Assembly (NCBI GenBank): GCA_027492035.1
Contig: JAOZFT010000004.1
Span: 597,249 to 661,248, forward strand
Origin: Thermoproteota archaeon
GTDB lineage: Archaea; Korarchaeota; JAOZGF01; JAOZFZ01
DNA length: 64,000 nt
Direction: 5' to 3'
In this document: piece after piece, positions 50,516-60,696 of the stretch
How positions within the stretch are numbered: position 1 is the stretch's first letter
Layout: each line of letters opens with the position of its first letter
The notes under the pieces: model-generated
What the model was told of the DNA's origin: nothing
The model's input: the letters and a program-made list of their open reading frames with translations, nothing else
Databases searched by the model: none
Position numbers and translations under genes: made by a program

Positions 50516-50870
50516 TTAACTTGCCCACTTTTGTTCCTCGATAAAGGATTGTTTTCTGTGATCATGGAGGTTGGACGAAGTAAAGTCATAAAGGAAAAAA
50601 ATTCAAATAAAGGGAGGATGAAGTTAAAATAAAATTCCCAAAGAAACATTAACATCCACTACGCGACTTCTCTCCTTACCCAAACACTTTTCACAGGATG
50701 CTGGCAAAGGAAAATAGCTTCTTTATGTGAACTAACGAAAAAAAGGGAAAGTTACGTAAAAAAAGGATGAGGCCATTGACAAATTTTTTGATGAACTTTA
50801 AAGGGGAACTGAGACTTCTAAACCCTAGGAGGTACATGGATCTAACTATAATTTCCAGGTATAAATCCCT

Positions 50871-53306
50871 TTAAGAGGAATAAGACTTAGAGAAGTTTTT
50901 TGCTTCTTCAAAAACCATGTTAATTGCTTTTGCTGCTGTCTTTTCATTAACTGCTAATAAACAACTTCCCTCTGTCAAGAAAGCAATCAAACTTGTTAAG
51001 AATGAACCTAACGTTGGCGGGTCATATTTCCTCTTCACTTCTTTGAGGAAGGTTTCACCTCTAAAAACCCCTTCTTGCTTCAACACTTCCTTGTATAAGT
51101 TTCCAGCCTCATTCGGACTTATCTGATACGAATAAGCCGAAAAATCAGGGTTAATAATGAATGTTTTCACCTTTTCCTGATTAATTAATTTAGAAACGTA
51201 AACTAAGTCTTCAACAGCTTTAGCTCTTTGTTTTTCGGTTGTAGTTATTTTTAATTTTCTTTCTTTATGTGTTAAAACATCTTCAGGTAAAGGCATGTTA
51301 GCAAAACCGTCAGAAAAAACTATCAAGGCTGGAAAAGCCTCTTCGTCCTTTATTTTTTCTGTTTTAATGAGTTTTAGGGCTTGAAGTAAACCTGAAGCTA
51401 AGGGGGTTAACCCTCCTGTTTCAAGTTTTTCAAGTTTAGATTTCAGTAAGTTCATGTTTCTTGTAGGGGACTGGACAAGGAAAGATTTCTTTCCACGCAC
51501 ACCAACAACTCCCACTTTGTCTCTGTACATCCGAAAATTGATATATAAACTTTTTAAGGCTTCAGTTATTTTCGTCCTTATCAAATTCATTGAATCACTT
51601 AAATCTAAAACCAGTAAGATAAGGGAGGAGGCCTTGTTTTCGTAAATTTTCTCTTTGATGTCGCTTGCATACACCTTCACTGCTAACTCCCCCTTCCTCC
51701 TTTTTTGATGCTTGGAAGCTTCCCTCAAGGTGGCAGGTAAATATATACTCCTTGGTTTACCTTTAGGTTCTTTCCATCCTCTAATTTTTCCTTTATCCTT
51801 TGAGGCAATGAAGGGGATCCTTCTGCCTCCTCTGTTTTTTCTTTTGTTCCCCTTTTCAAGTTTGAAAGCTACAAATTTGGAGAAACTGTTTCTTTCAGCC
51901 TTATATATGAGAGGGTCGGTTATCTCTTTTTCAGGGGTTGTTGGAACGAAGAAATCTGAAGCCATTAACCTGTATCCCCTTAAGAAATCTTTTAAAAAGG
52001 TTTTTACAGCTAACAATGAGCCATGCCTTGTTTTGGAAACCAAGTAAAGGATACAAATTGTTACTAGAAGAAGGGAGAAAGGGGAAACTACCTCAACCAA
52101 TTTCTTTAGAAAAGGTAGACTGGTGAAGTAGAAGAGTGACATAAAGAATAGGGAGGTTGAAGCAGTTAAAATAAAAATTTTAACAACGGGGTGAAACCTC
52201 CCTTTCTTTCCACTCTCCCCTTTACCTACCTCCCCTTTTTTCCTCCCTTTCCTCCCTGCAACTGAAACCTGTTTTGGTTCTTGCAGAAAATTAAACGTTT
52301 TTTCTATTTCATCTTCTGTAGCAGGCTCTAGAAACCCTCCTTTCCTTGTTCTATGAGTCAAAGCTAACTTAGCGGCTATTTTCACATCTTCAAAACTAAC
52401 TTTCTTCCTTAAATCCAGCGCTGCAATAGCTGCAGCTGTCTCATAAATAATTATGTCAGGTCTAACCCCATCAACCTTTAAAGCGTTACATAGCTCCGCT
52501 GTTAACTTCAATAATTCCTCGGGAAAATAAACATCTTTCAAAATTTTTCTTGCTTCAATTATCCTTTCTCTTACTTCCTCTTGCCTTTTTTCAAATTTTT
52601 TGTAGAAACTAATGGGGTTATTTTTGAATTCAGAGTTTCTTTTAACTATTTTCACCCTATCTTCTAAGCTATAGTTTGTTTTCACTGTTACTGATAAAGG
52701 GAACCTGTCTAAAAGTTGAGGACGAAGTTCACCTTCCTCAGGGTTCATGGTTCCTATCAAAATAAAGTTTGAAGGGTGTTCAAATGAAACTCCCTCTCTT
52801 TCCACTATATTTACACCAGAAACAGCTACATCTAACAAATCATCAACTAAATAATCTGGGAGAAGATTTACTTCATCAATGTAAAGTATGTTTTGGTTTG
52901 CTTCAGCTAAAATTCCAGGTTTAAATGATTCAACTCCTTTTTTAACTGCTTCTTCTATGCTTAAACTCCCAATAACTCTATCCTCAGTCGCACTTAAAGG
53001 CAAAGTAATAATTTTCATCTGTCTTTCAACAATTTCTAATTCTCCTCTCTCTAACTTCTCCCTACATTCATTACAAAGAATTCCTGAGTCAGGGTTACAA
53101 TTAAATCGGCACCCTTTCACAGTTTTCATTCTTGGTAAAATATCTTCTAGACTCCTTACCACTGTACTTTTACCGCTTCCTTTCGGTCCTTTAATCAGTA
53201 AACCCCCTATTTTTGGGTTCACTAAATTAGCTAAAAGTGCAGTTTTCACTTCGAACAGATTAATTATAGCTGTAAAAGGGAACCTTAACCACTTTCTTTC
53301 TTTCAC
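50871..53306 (-). CDS. ChlI/BchI-like AAA ATPase fused to TM region and VWA (ChlD-like) domain
   Basis: Walker A GPKGSGKSTVVRSL, Cys motif CRFNCNPDSGILCNEC, ILYIDEVNLLPD, GTMNPEEGELRPQLLDRF; two TM helices; VWA MIDAS LVLDLSDSMN...GGLTPLASGL...IVFSDG. Confidence 0.93.
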   Translation of the reverse strand: MKERKWLRFPFTAIINLFEVKTALLANLVNPKIGGLLIKGPKGSGKSTVVRSLEDILPRMKTVKGCRFNCNPDSGILCNECREKLERGELEIVERQMKIITLPLSATEDRVIGSLSIEEAVKKGVESFKPGILAEANQNILYIDEVNLLPDYLVDDLLDVAVSGVNIVEREGVSFEHPSNFILIGTMNPEEGELRPQLLDRFPLSVTVKTNYSLEDRVKIVKRNSEFKNNPISFYKKFEKRQEEVRERIIEARKILKDVYFPEELLKLTAELCNALKVDGVRPDIIIYETAAAIAALDLRKKVSFEDVKIAAKLALTHRTRKGGFLEPATEDEIEKTFNFLQEPKQVSVAGRKGRKKGEVGKGESGKKGRFHPVVKIFILTASTSLFFMSLFYFTSLPFLKKLVEVVSPFSLLLVTICILYLVSKTRHGSLLAVKTFLKDFLRGYRLMASDFFVPTTPEKEITDPLIYKAERNSFSKFVAFKLEKGNKRKNRGGRRIPFIASKDKGKIRGWKEPKGKPRSIYLPATLREASKHQKRRKGELAVKVYASDIKEKIYENKASSLILLVLDLSDSMNLIRTKITEALKSLYINFRMYRDKVGVVGVRGKKSFLVQSPTRNMNLLKSKLEKLETGGLTPLASGLLQALKLIKTEKIKDEEAFPALIVFSDGFANMPLPEDVLTHKERKLKITTTEKQRAKAVEDLVYVSKLINQEKVKTFIINPDFSAYSYQISPNEAGNLYKEVLKQEGVFRGETFLKEVKRKYDPPTLGSFLTSLIAFLTEGSCLLAVNEKTAAKAINMVFEEAKNFSKSYSS

Positions 53307-53430
53307 TTTCCTTCCATCTCTAAAATTCCCTTAACGGAATAAGGAAGTTTTAAACAAATAATTTTCTAAGAAGGAGTTAAGCACTTCCTAGGGAATTACA
53401 AGTAAAAACTTTAAGGCTTAAAAGGCTCTC

Positions 53431-54093
53431 CTATTTACGGTCTAGTTTGGGCACCACTAAGTAATATTGCCTTAAGAAGCGGGGTTTTTTTAAGATTTCA
53501 ATGTTATTGTAATCTTTAAAGAAAAGCCTTAACCTTATTCTTTTAAGATTTAAACCTTTAGTCTTTTCTCTTTCTTTAGCTATTATGTCGATGAAATCTT
53601 GAATTATTTGCTTAATTCTTCTAGTTTCCCCCTTATCTAAGTTAATTATGTCCTCTTTTATTCTCTGACGTGTGAAATAATCAATTATCATGAAAGCGTT
53701 AGGGATCAAAATAATGAACACAGCTATACTTAAAGGGTGTCTAAGTATTTCAATTGCACCAATCCATTTTTTTGGTTGAAGATAAGCTAAAAGAAAGAAA
53801 ATACCGTAAAGACCCAATGAAACAATGGCTCCCGTCCTTAAAATAGCACTATAAATAATGGACTTCCTGGTTTTCTCCCTTCTTTTTGTTTTTAAAGTTA
53901 TGTTTTGAATTTCCTTCCTAACAATTTTCCATTTAGCCCAGACATTACCTATTTTCACTTTTGAAAGTTGCATGCTGATTTTCTTTTGTGCAACCATTCT
54001 TCCAGCTCTTATATTGTCAAGTTCGGTCACAACCTCGGCTAAATGAGCTAATTGGTTTTCTTTATCTTTCACGACTGATTTTTTACTAGACAA
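53431..54093 (-). CDS. Small integral membrane protein of unknown function
   Basis: 220 aa with two TM segments flanked by basic soluble regions; upstream of the AAA-VWA gene on the same strand. Confidence 0.7.
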   Translation of the reverse strand: MSSKKSVVKDKENQLAHLAEVVTELDNIRAGRMVAQKKISMQLSKVKIGNVWAKWKIVRKEIQNITLKTKRREKTRKSIIYSAILRTGAIVSLGLYGIFFLLAYLQPKKWIGAIEILRHPLSIAVFIILIPNAFMIIDYFTRQRIKEDIINLDKGETRRIKQIIQDFIDIIAKEREKTKGLNLKRIRLRLFFKDYNNIEILKKPRFLRQYYLVVPKLDRK

Positions 54094-54483
54094 CGCAACA
54101 CCTCCGGTCCTCGATCACCTACAAAGATTTTTCCATTTGTTTTTCACCAAATTTTTCACAATAGTGAAAAATCCCTAATAAATTTTCATGATTCTGAGTC
54201 AAAATTTTCAAGTTTAGAAGGGTTGACTTTAAAAGATATTATTCTGTAAAGAGGTTTTCAGTTCCCTCCTCAAAGATATCTGGTGCGAAAACCTTGTTCC
54301 TTCTGTGGAAAACTGTGAAAGTTAGGAAAATTTTTTCTTTGTCTAAAAAAAGAAGAATGAATCAAATGTACTTTTTAAATATTTTTCGGCAAAAAACGAA
54401 CACAGCTACGCGAAATCAAAAAATTTAAAAAGTAAACAAGTAGTTACCCAAAATAAAAATTCTCCAAAACTCCCTTCATTTAG

Positions 54484-56112
54484 ATGAGGGGAAGAAAAGT
54501 AAGAGGTTACCCTATGGCTGAAGAAGAAGTAATATTTGTTAGAAGAGCTTCAGGCCTAGTTAGAGAAGTAGGGGCATTCACTGCTTTAAGCTTCGTCTTA
54601 GGCCACGTAATAGGTGGAGGAATAAACTTTCACAGCACAATGGATGCGATAAAATACCCAGGAGCAAGCATGCCGATGGCTTTTGTTATAGCAGGCATAC
54701 CAAGCGTCCTTTTAGGTGTAAGCTTTGCTTTAATGGCAGTAATGATGCCTAGGGCAGGGGGGGACTACATATTCATAACAAGGGCGATGGATCCCATTGT
54801 TGGTTTCATGTCATCATGGGCTTTCTGGTTCACTGAAGCAATAAGCTTCGGCATAATTGGTGCATTTGACAGCTGGTTCTTTGGTTTAAGCCTTTGGATT
54901 TACGGAATGATGACTCACAACCAAGGCTTAATGAACACAGGTACTTGGATGCAGTCAGCTATGGGCCAAATTATTGTTGGCTGTATCTTAGTGATAATAT
55001 TTTCAGTATTGGCATTAGTTGGTATGAGACTCTTCGGGGCAATAATGAACGTAATAGTGGGTATACCGCTAATTACTGGCATAATAACAATAGGTTACTT
55101 CGCCATGGGCACTGCAACACCTGGATTAGCCCAGGCACAGTTTAATGCAATTTTCGGCTCAGGTGCCTGGGGTAAAGTTTTCAAGGCGGCTACAGATGCA
55201 GGTTTCAGTTTGCAACAGTACGCAATGGGCAGCAACTTCGCTTCCACAATGGGTGCAGCTACCCCCGCTACTTGGGCTTACATAGGTTTCACCATGAGCT
55301 CCTTTATAGGGAGCGAAGTTAAAGACCCAAGTAGAAGCCTAATGATTTCAATGGCCCTTGGAACAGTTGTTATAATGGCATACTACGTTATACTAAGTGG
55401 CACTTGTTGGGGTGCTTTCGGGGACTTCATAACAGCCTACACTTATGCGGCTGATAAAGCTCCACAAGCTTTAGCTGCAGCCTTGGGTGTAGCTAATGCT
55501 CCACCAGGAATACTTCCGTTCTTCGGTGCTGTTTTAGCATATCCTAACACCGCTATCATGGAAATAATTGCTATAACCGGTGCAATTTGGTTAATGAACG
55601 ACATTCCTTCCTTCCTGTTGGTGACAAGTAGACAAATATTTGCTTGGAGCTTTGACAGATTCTTCCCTGAATTCCTAGCTGCAGTTAATGATAGATTCCA
55701 CACACCTCACTGGTCAATAATTGTGACAATGATAGTTGGGTTCATAGGTGTATTCGCAAATGCTTACAGCTGGTTTATAGCCTTAGTAGGCACCACTGTG
55801 CTCTGTATCTACAGGTACCTTTTTGATGCAATGTGTGCAGCAATAATTCCTTACAGCAGACCTGAAATTTATGACAAAGGACTTAAAGTAATGGTTGCAG
55901 GAGTGCCTTTGATCACGATACTTGGCATCATTGCCTTTGCTTGGTGGACATACATCTTCTATTTTGCATGTCTAGCTTTAGATCCATTAACAATAGCAAC
56001 CTACATGGTATGGATGGGTTTCGGCTTATTTATTTTCGTAGCCTACTGGGCATACAACAAATCAAAAGGAATAGACCCCACAACAATCTACAAAGAAATA
56101 CCGCCTGCCTAA
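54484..56112 (+). CDS. APC-superfamily amino acid permease
   Basis: 542 aa, about 12 TM; GGDYIFITRAMDPIVGFMSSWAFW, SSFIGSEVKDPSRSLMISM, NDIPSFLLVTSRQIFAWSFDRFFPEFLAAVNDRFHTPHW. Confidence 0.93.
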   Translation: MRGRKVRGYPMAEEEVIFVRRASGLVREVGAFTALSFVLGHVIGGGINFHSTMDAIKYPGASMPMAFVIAGIPSVLLGVSFALMAVMMPRAGGDYIFITRAMDPIVGFMSSWAFWFTEAISFGIIGAFDSWFFGLSLWIYGMMTHNQGLMNTGTWMQSAMGQIIVGCILVIIFSVLALVGMRLFGAIMNVIVGIPLITGIITIGYFAMGTATPGLAQAQFNAIFGSGAWGKVFKAATDAGFSLQQYAMGSNFASTMGAATPATWAYIGFTMSSFIGSEVKDPSRSLMISMALGTVVIMAYYVILSGTCWGAFGDFITAYTYAADKAPQALAAALGVANAPPGILPFFGAVLAYPNTAIMEIIAITGAIWLMNDIPSFLLVTSRQIFAWSFDRFFPEFLAAVNDRFHTPHWSIIVTMIVGFIGVFANAYSWFIALVGTTVLCIYRYLFDAMCAAIIPYSRPEIYDKGLKVMVAGVPLITILGIIAFAWWTYIFYFACLALDPLTIATYMVWMGFGLFIFVAYWAYNKSKGIDPTTIYKEIPPA

Positions 56113-56318
56113 GCTCCCTAAATTTTCCATCCCTTCTTTCTTTTTTTTATAGCAAAGTTAAAGAAAAATGCGTTATTTATTCTCTAAATTTAATTTCGGC
56201 TTCTTCTTTACTTTTTGATATAAATTTTTAAATAGAGGTTTATTTCCTTCCTTTTCAAGTTTTTAACTCTTTAAAACTTTTTCCTTGTGAAAATGTTTGT
56301 TGCGGGGATGGATTCGAA

Positions 56319-57287
56319 GTGGTTAGGTTATTCTTTTCAGCAGATGTGCATGGAAGCGAACTGGTTTGGAGGAAATGGTTGAACACACCTAAAATGAGAG
56401 GGGCGAATGTTGTTCTTTTCTGCGGTGATTTGACAGGTAAAAGTGTTGTTCCTTTGACAAAAAGAGGGGATAATCTATGGACTTGTAAATTATTCGGTAG
56501 GAAATGGACTATGCATAACGAAAAAGAAAAGGAGGACATGGCTAGAAGAATAAGGGAATCTGGGTATTACCCTGTAGAAATGACACCTGAAGAAATAACT
56601 GAACTTCAAAAAGATAAAAGAAAAGTTGAAAAATTGTTTGAGGAAGTGATGACCGCAAGGTTGAGGGAATGGCTTCAAATGGCTGTTGACACGTTGCCAA
56701 AAGACATAACCATTTATTGTATGCCGGGTAACGATGACGAATTTTATATAGATGAAGTGATTAAGGAATTCGATAAAAACTATGAAAACGTTATTTATCC
56801 ATTGGGGCGAGCTGTCGAAATACCAGGCTTGCCAGGTTATGAAATGATAAGTTTTGAATACGTTAACCCTACTCCTTGGAATACTCCAAGAGAAGATAGT
56901 GAAAAAGGACTTTGGAAAAGACTTGAAAAACTAAGTAAATTAGTTACTGTAGACTGGGACCATGTTCTACTTAACTTCCATTGTCCACCCTACAATACAC
57001 AGTTAGACTTAGCCCCAAAACTTGATAAACATTTAAAACCTGTAACTGTGCTGGGTCAAGTTCAAATGGAACATGTTGGAAGTAAATCAGTAAGGAAGTT
57101 TGAAGAAAAATACCAGGCTTTAATGGGTTTACACGGCCACATACATGAAAGCTACGCCTCAGATAAAATAGGAAAAACTGTTATCGTGAACCCTGGAAGC
57201 GAATACGGTTCAGGTATTCTTAGGGGGTTCATAATTGATTTATCTCCGGAAAAGGGGTTGGAAACTTATTGGAAAGTGGAGGGTTAG
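56319..57287 (+). CDS. Calcineurin-like metallophosphoesterase
   Basis: FFSADVHGSELVW, LFCGDLTG, YCMPGNDDEFY, LLNFHCPPYNT, GLHGHIHE, VNPGSEYGSG. Confidence 0.92.
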   Translation: MVRLFFSADVHGSELVWRKWLNTPKMRGANVVLFCGDLTGKSVVPLTKRGDNLWTCKLFGRKWTMHNEKEKEDMARRIRESGYYPVEMTPEEITELQKDKRKVEKLFEEVMTARLREWLQMAVDTLPKDITIYCMPGNDDEFYIDEVIKEFDKNYENVIYPLGRAVEIPGLPGYEMISFEYVNPTPWNTPREDSEKGLWKRLEKLSKLVTVDWDHVLLNFHCPPYNTQLDLAPKLDKHLKPVTVLGQVQMEHVGSKSVRKFEEKYQALMGLHGHIHESYASDKIGKTVIVNPGSEYGSGILRGFIIDLSPEKGLETYWKVEG

Positions 57288-57290
57288 GAA

Positions 57291-58133
57291 TTGTCAGTTC
57301 CAGTTAAGAAGAAAGTATCCTTAACTGAAGAAGAGTTTGTTCAGGAAGCTAAAAACCTGATTGAGAAAGCTCAAAACGAAAACGTGATACTGCGAATTTT
57401 AGGAGCTTTAGCGATATACATCCACAGTGAACATTCTCCAAGGTGCATAGAACTTCATAAAGGGTTAGAAAGGCTGGGTAAAGGCAAACCTATGTTCACA
57501 GACTTGGATTTAATGGGTTACAAGAAGCAGAGAAAGGAGATCAAGAAATTCTTCATTGAAAAAATGAAGTATATCCCTGATAGATACATCAATGCCTTGT
57601 TTGGGGGTAAAAGAAACATTTACTATCATCCACAAGGAGCATTCTACGTTGACGTCTTCTTCAGCAAACTAATGTTCAGTCACGACGTTGAATTCGGTGA
57701 GAAACCGGGAAAGGGAAGACTGGAACTTGACTTCCCAACAATTACATTAACTGATTTGGTCTTGGAAAAAACTCAAATACACCAAATAAACCTTAAAGAC
57801 ATAGTTGACTTAATAGTTTTATTCCTGGGCCATGATGTCTTTGACAAAGACGAGAAAGAGTTAATTAATGGAAAATACATTGCCCAGATCCTTGCTGACG
57901 ACTGGGGTTTCTGGTATGATGCAACAAACAACTTAGAAAAAGTTAAATCTTTCACTCAACAATTTGTTGAACAAAAGAAACTAGAAGAAGAAGAGGGTAA
58001 AATAATTGCTTCAAGGGTTGATAAACTGCTTCAAATGATTGAGAATGAACCTAAAACAAAGAAATGGCAGAAAAGGGCAAAGAAAGGAACAAAGAAAATC
58101 TGGTATAGACAGGTTGAAGAAGTAGAAAGATGA
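57291..58133 (+). CDS. Nucleotidyltransferase-superfamily-like protein
   Basis: ILRILGALAIYIHSEHSP...FTDLDLMGYKKQRKEIKKFF...YVDVFFSKLMFSHDVEF; NTase-like DLD plus distal D. Confidence 0.7.
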   Translation: MSVPVKKKVSLTEEEFVQEAKNLIEKAQNENVILRILGALAIYIHSEHSPRCIELHKGLERLGKGKPMFTDLDLMGYKKQRKEIKKFFIEKMKYIPDRYINALFGGKRNIYYHPQGAFYVDVFFSKLMFSHDVEFGEKPGKGRLELDFPTITLTDLVLEKTQIHQINLKDIVDLIVLFLGHDVFDKDEKELINGKYIAQILADDWGFWYDATNNLEKVKSFTQQFVEQKKLEEEEGKIIASRVDKLLQMIENEPKTKKWQKRAKKGTKKIWYRQVEEVER

Positions 58134-58366
58134 GAGAAGAAGTTATTGAGGCAATAAAACTGGTTAAAGGCAGGTTAAGAGATTCCTGCCACGGACAAGT
58201 TAAAGTCAAGGTTTTAGAGGAAACAGAGGAAGGAGTTAAACTATTGGTTGTTTACCCGAAAAAATATGATGCCATAGCTAGGGCTGTAGCTGGTTATGCT
58301 GCATTCGATGCCCTTTACCATCTTAAAGTGAGAGTGGACCTAGATTTTGCCTTATCCGAAATTTAA
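58130..58366 (+). CDS. Small uncharacterised protein
   Basis: 78 aa; ATG overlaps the preceding stop by 4 bp. Confidence 0.7.
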   Translation: MREEVIEAIKLVKGRLRDSCHGQVKVKVLEETEEGVKLLVVYPKKYDAIARAVAGYAAFDALYHLKVRVDLDFALSEI

Positions 58367-58406
58367 CTCTCTCCTCAGGAGTCGCTATTGTTAAACGGGG
58401 TTACTC

Positions 58407-59078
58407 TTGTTTGAAGCTGTAGCTTTCGATTTAGATGGTACATTAACTAAAGAACCGTCAAGTTGGGTTAAACTTCATAAAACATTTAAGTCAGACCCTG
58501 AAGTCATAACTAGAAACATGAAACTTTATGAGGAATCAAGAATTTCATGTCAAGAATGGATGAAAATGGATATTTTGGCTTGGAAACAGAAACTTAGCCG
58601 TTTGCCTACAAAAAAGGAAATTGAAAAAATCCTGCTGAACTATGAACTTCAAGAAAAAACTGAAGAAGCTATTCAGAAACTTAAAGAAGAAAACTTTTTT
58701 CTATGCATTATTTCAAGTGGTTTAAAAATTATAGTTGAGGACATAGCTTCAAAACTTGGTTTCGACAGGTATTTAGCCAACGAATTATTTTTTGATGAGG
58801 AAGGAAACCTGAAATGTGAAGGGAAATGTGTTGTCGACCCTAAAAGGAAGGGAGAAATTTTAGAGGCAGTAGCTGAGGAAGAAGGTTTTCCCCTAAAAAA
58901 TTTTGTAGCGGTGGGGGATAGTAAATATGATGCTTTAATGTTTGAGAAAGCAGGTTTAGGAATAGCTTATAAACCAATTGATGAAATAGTTAAGGAGAAA
59001 GCTGATTTAGTTATTGAGGGAACCCTACTGGAAGTAGCAGAAAAGATAATATCACTAAACAAACAAAGTAACCAGTAA
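58407..59078 (+). CDS. HAD phosphatase (phosphoserine phosphatase-like)
   Basis: AFDLDGTLTKEPSSW, IISSGLKIIVEDIASKLGFD, VAVGDSKYDALMFEKAGLGIAY. Confidence 0.9.
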   Translation: MFEAVAFDLDGTLTKEPSSWVKLHKTFKSDPEVITRNMKLYEESRISCQEWMKMDILAWKQKLSRLPTKKEIEKILLNYELQEKTEEAIQKLKEENFFLCIISSGLKIIVEDIASKLGFDRYLANELFFDEEGNLKCEGKCVVDPKRKGEILEAVAEEEGFPLKNFVAVGDSKYDALMFEKAGLGIAYKPIDEIVKEKADLVIEGTLLEVAEKIISLNKQSNQ

Positions 59079-59105
59079 CTTATCCCTTTGAAAAGGTGAA
59101 TCTTT

Positions 59106-60614
59106 TTGAATGGTGACTTAAAAAAATTCTTTAACCCTAGATCAGTAGCTGTAATCGGGGCTTCAAGGTCGAAAGGATCACCTGGTTACACTATACTGGA
59201 AAACTTGCTTTTTAACAAAAGAAAAGGAGTTTTCAAAGGAGAAATATATCCAGTAAACCCTAAAGCACAAGAAATACAAGGTGTAAAATGTTACTCCTCT
59301 GTTTTAGATATCCCTTCAAAAATAGATTTAGCTGTAATCTCTACACCGGCCAAAATTATTCCCAAATTGATTGGCGAATGTGGAACCAAAAAAATAAAGC
59401 ATGTGATTGTTGTCAGCGGCGGCTTCAATGAAGTAGGGAATCAAGAATTAACCGACAAACTTAAGGAATCAATTGAGAGGAACAAGGTGCGTTTGATAGG
59501 GCCCAACTGTTTAGGGGTAATCAACTTACATAAAGGACTAGATACATCCTTCATACCTGTTTTCAAAAAGACTTTGAAAGGTGAAAAAGTAACTTCTGCA
59601 CCTAGGCCAAAAAAGGGATATATGACTCTGCTTTCCCAAAGTGGAGCTTTTGGAACAGCTGCCCTAGATTATCTATACTCGGAAAAAATAGGAATAAATG
59701 TCTTTGTTAGTTACGGGAACAAATTAGATGTTGACGAACCAACTCTTCTAAACTACTTCCTTGAAGACGAAGATACACACGTTATTTTAATGTATGTTGA
59801 AAGCTTAGAGAGGGGGAGAGATTTCGTTGAAACAGCGAAGAAAGTCACTTTAACCAAACCAGTAGTTGTTTTAAAAGCTGGTAAGTCACCCGGTGGATCG
59901 AAAGCGGCTTCATCCCACACAGGAGCACTTGCAGGTATGCCTGAAATCTACGCTGCAGTTTTCAAACAAACAGGTGTAATTTCTGCAACAGGAATGGAGG
60001 ATTTATTTGACAAGGGTAAAGCACTTCTTTACCAGCCTCCAGCTGAAAAAGACTCTGTAGCTATTTTAACCAATGCAGGAGGCCCTGGCGTACTTGCTGC
60101 AGATGCTGTTGAGCTACAAAACCTAAAACTTACAGTGTTCGCAGAAGAAACAATGAATAAACTTTATTCCCTTGTAGGGGAAGGAGTAATTGTTCCTTAT
60201 GCTTCATTACATAACCCTGTTGATTTGTCAGGTTCCGCTACAATTGAATCCTATATAGAGGCAATGAAGGTTTTGCTTGAAGCTGAGGAAGTAGGGGCAA
60301 TAATTCTTTTCCCTCTGCATCATCCTCCCTCCATAGAACAACCTGAAACACTTGCCCTGGAACTTTCTGAGTTAATCAACAAATACAGAAAAACAGTTGT
60401 AGCCTGTAAAATAGGTGGAAGCCGAATGAGTGCAATAGTGGAAGAACTCTTGGAGAAAAGGGAAATACCTGTGTATCCCTCACCTGAAAGAGGAGTTAAA
60501 TCTTTAAAAGGCTTAGTATTTTATGGTGAATGGTTAAGGAAACATAATTTACTGAGTACCTACTTGAAAAAGTTCTGGAAGTTGAAAGAGGAAAGACAGA
60601 AAGTTGATGGGTGA
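59106..60614 (+). CDS. Acyl-CoA/acetate-CoA ligase (ADP-forming), alpha subunit
   Basis: FFNPRSVAVIGASRSKGSPGYTILENL, GPNCLGVIN, LLSQSGAFGTAALDYL, SHTGALAGMPEIYAAVFKQTG; 502 aa, no beta domain. Confidence 0.93.
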   Translation: MNGDLKKFFNPRSVAVIGASRSKGSPGYTILENLLFNKRKGVFKGEIYPVNPKAQEIQGVKCYSSVLDIPSKIDLAVISTPAKIIPKLIGECGTKKIKHVIVVSGGFNEVGNQELTDKLKESIERNKVRLIGPNCLGVINLHKGLDTSFIPVFKKTLKGEKVTSAPRPKKGYMTLLSQSGAFGTAALDYLYSEKIGINVFVSYGNKLDVDEPTLLNYFLEDEDTHVILMYVESLERGRDFVETAKKVTLTKPVVVLKAGKSPGGSKAASSHTGALAGMPEIYAAVFKQTGVISATGMEDLFDKGKALLYQPPAEKDSVAILTNAGGPGVLAADAVELQNLKLTVFAEETMNKLYSLVGEGVIVPYASLHNPVDLSGSATIESYIEAMKVLLEAEEVGAIILFPLHHPPSIEQPETLALELSELINKYRKTVVACKIGGSRMSAIVEELLEKREIPVYPSPERGVKSLKGLVFYGEWLRKHNLLSTYLKKFWKLKEERQKVDG

Positions 60615-60696
60615 ACATTCCTATTAATACCTTTCTCCTCATCTACTCTCTTCAATAAGTAAAGTTAAACAGGTTTGGAAAGAATAGATTTAAAAT

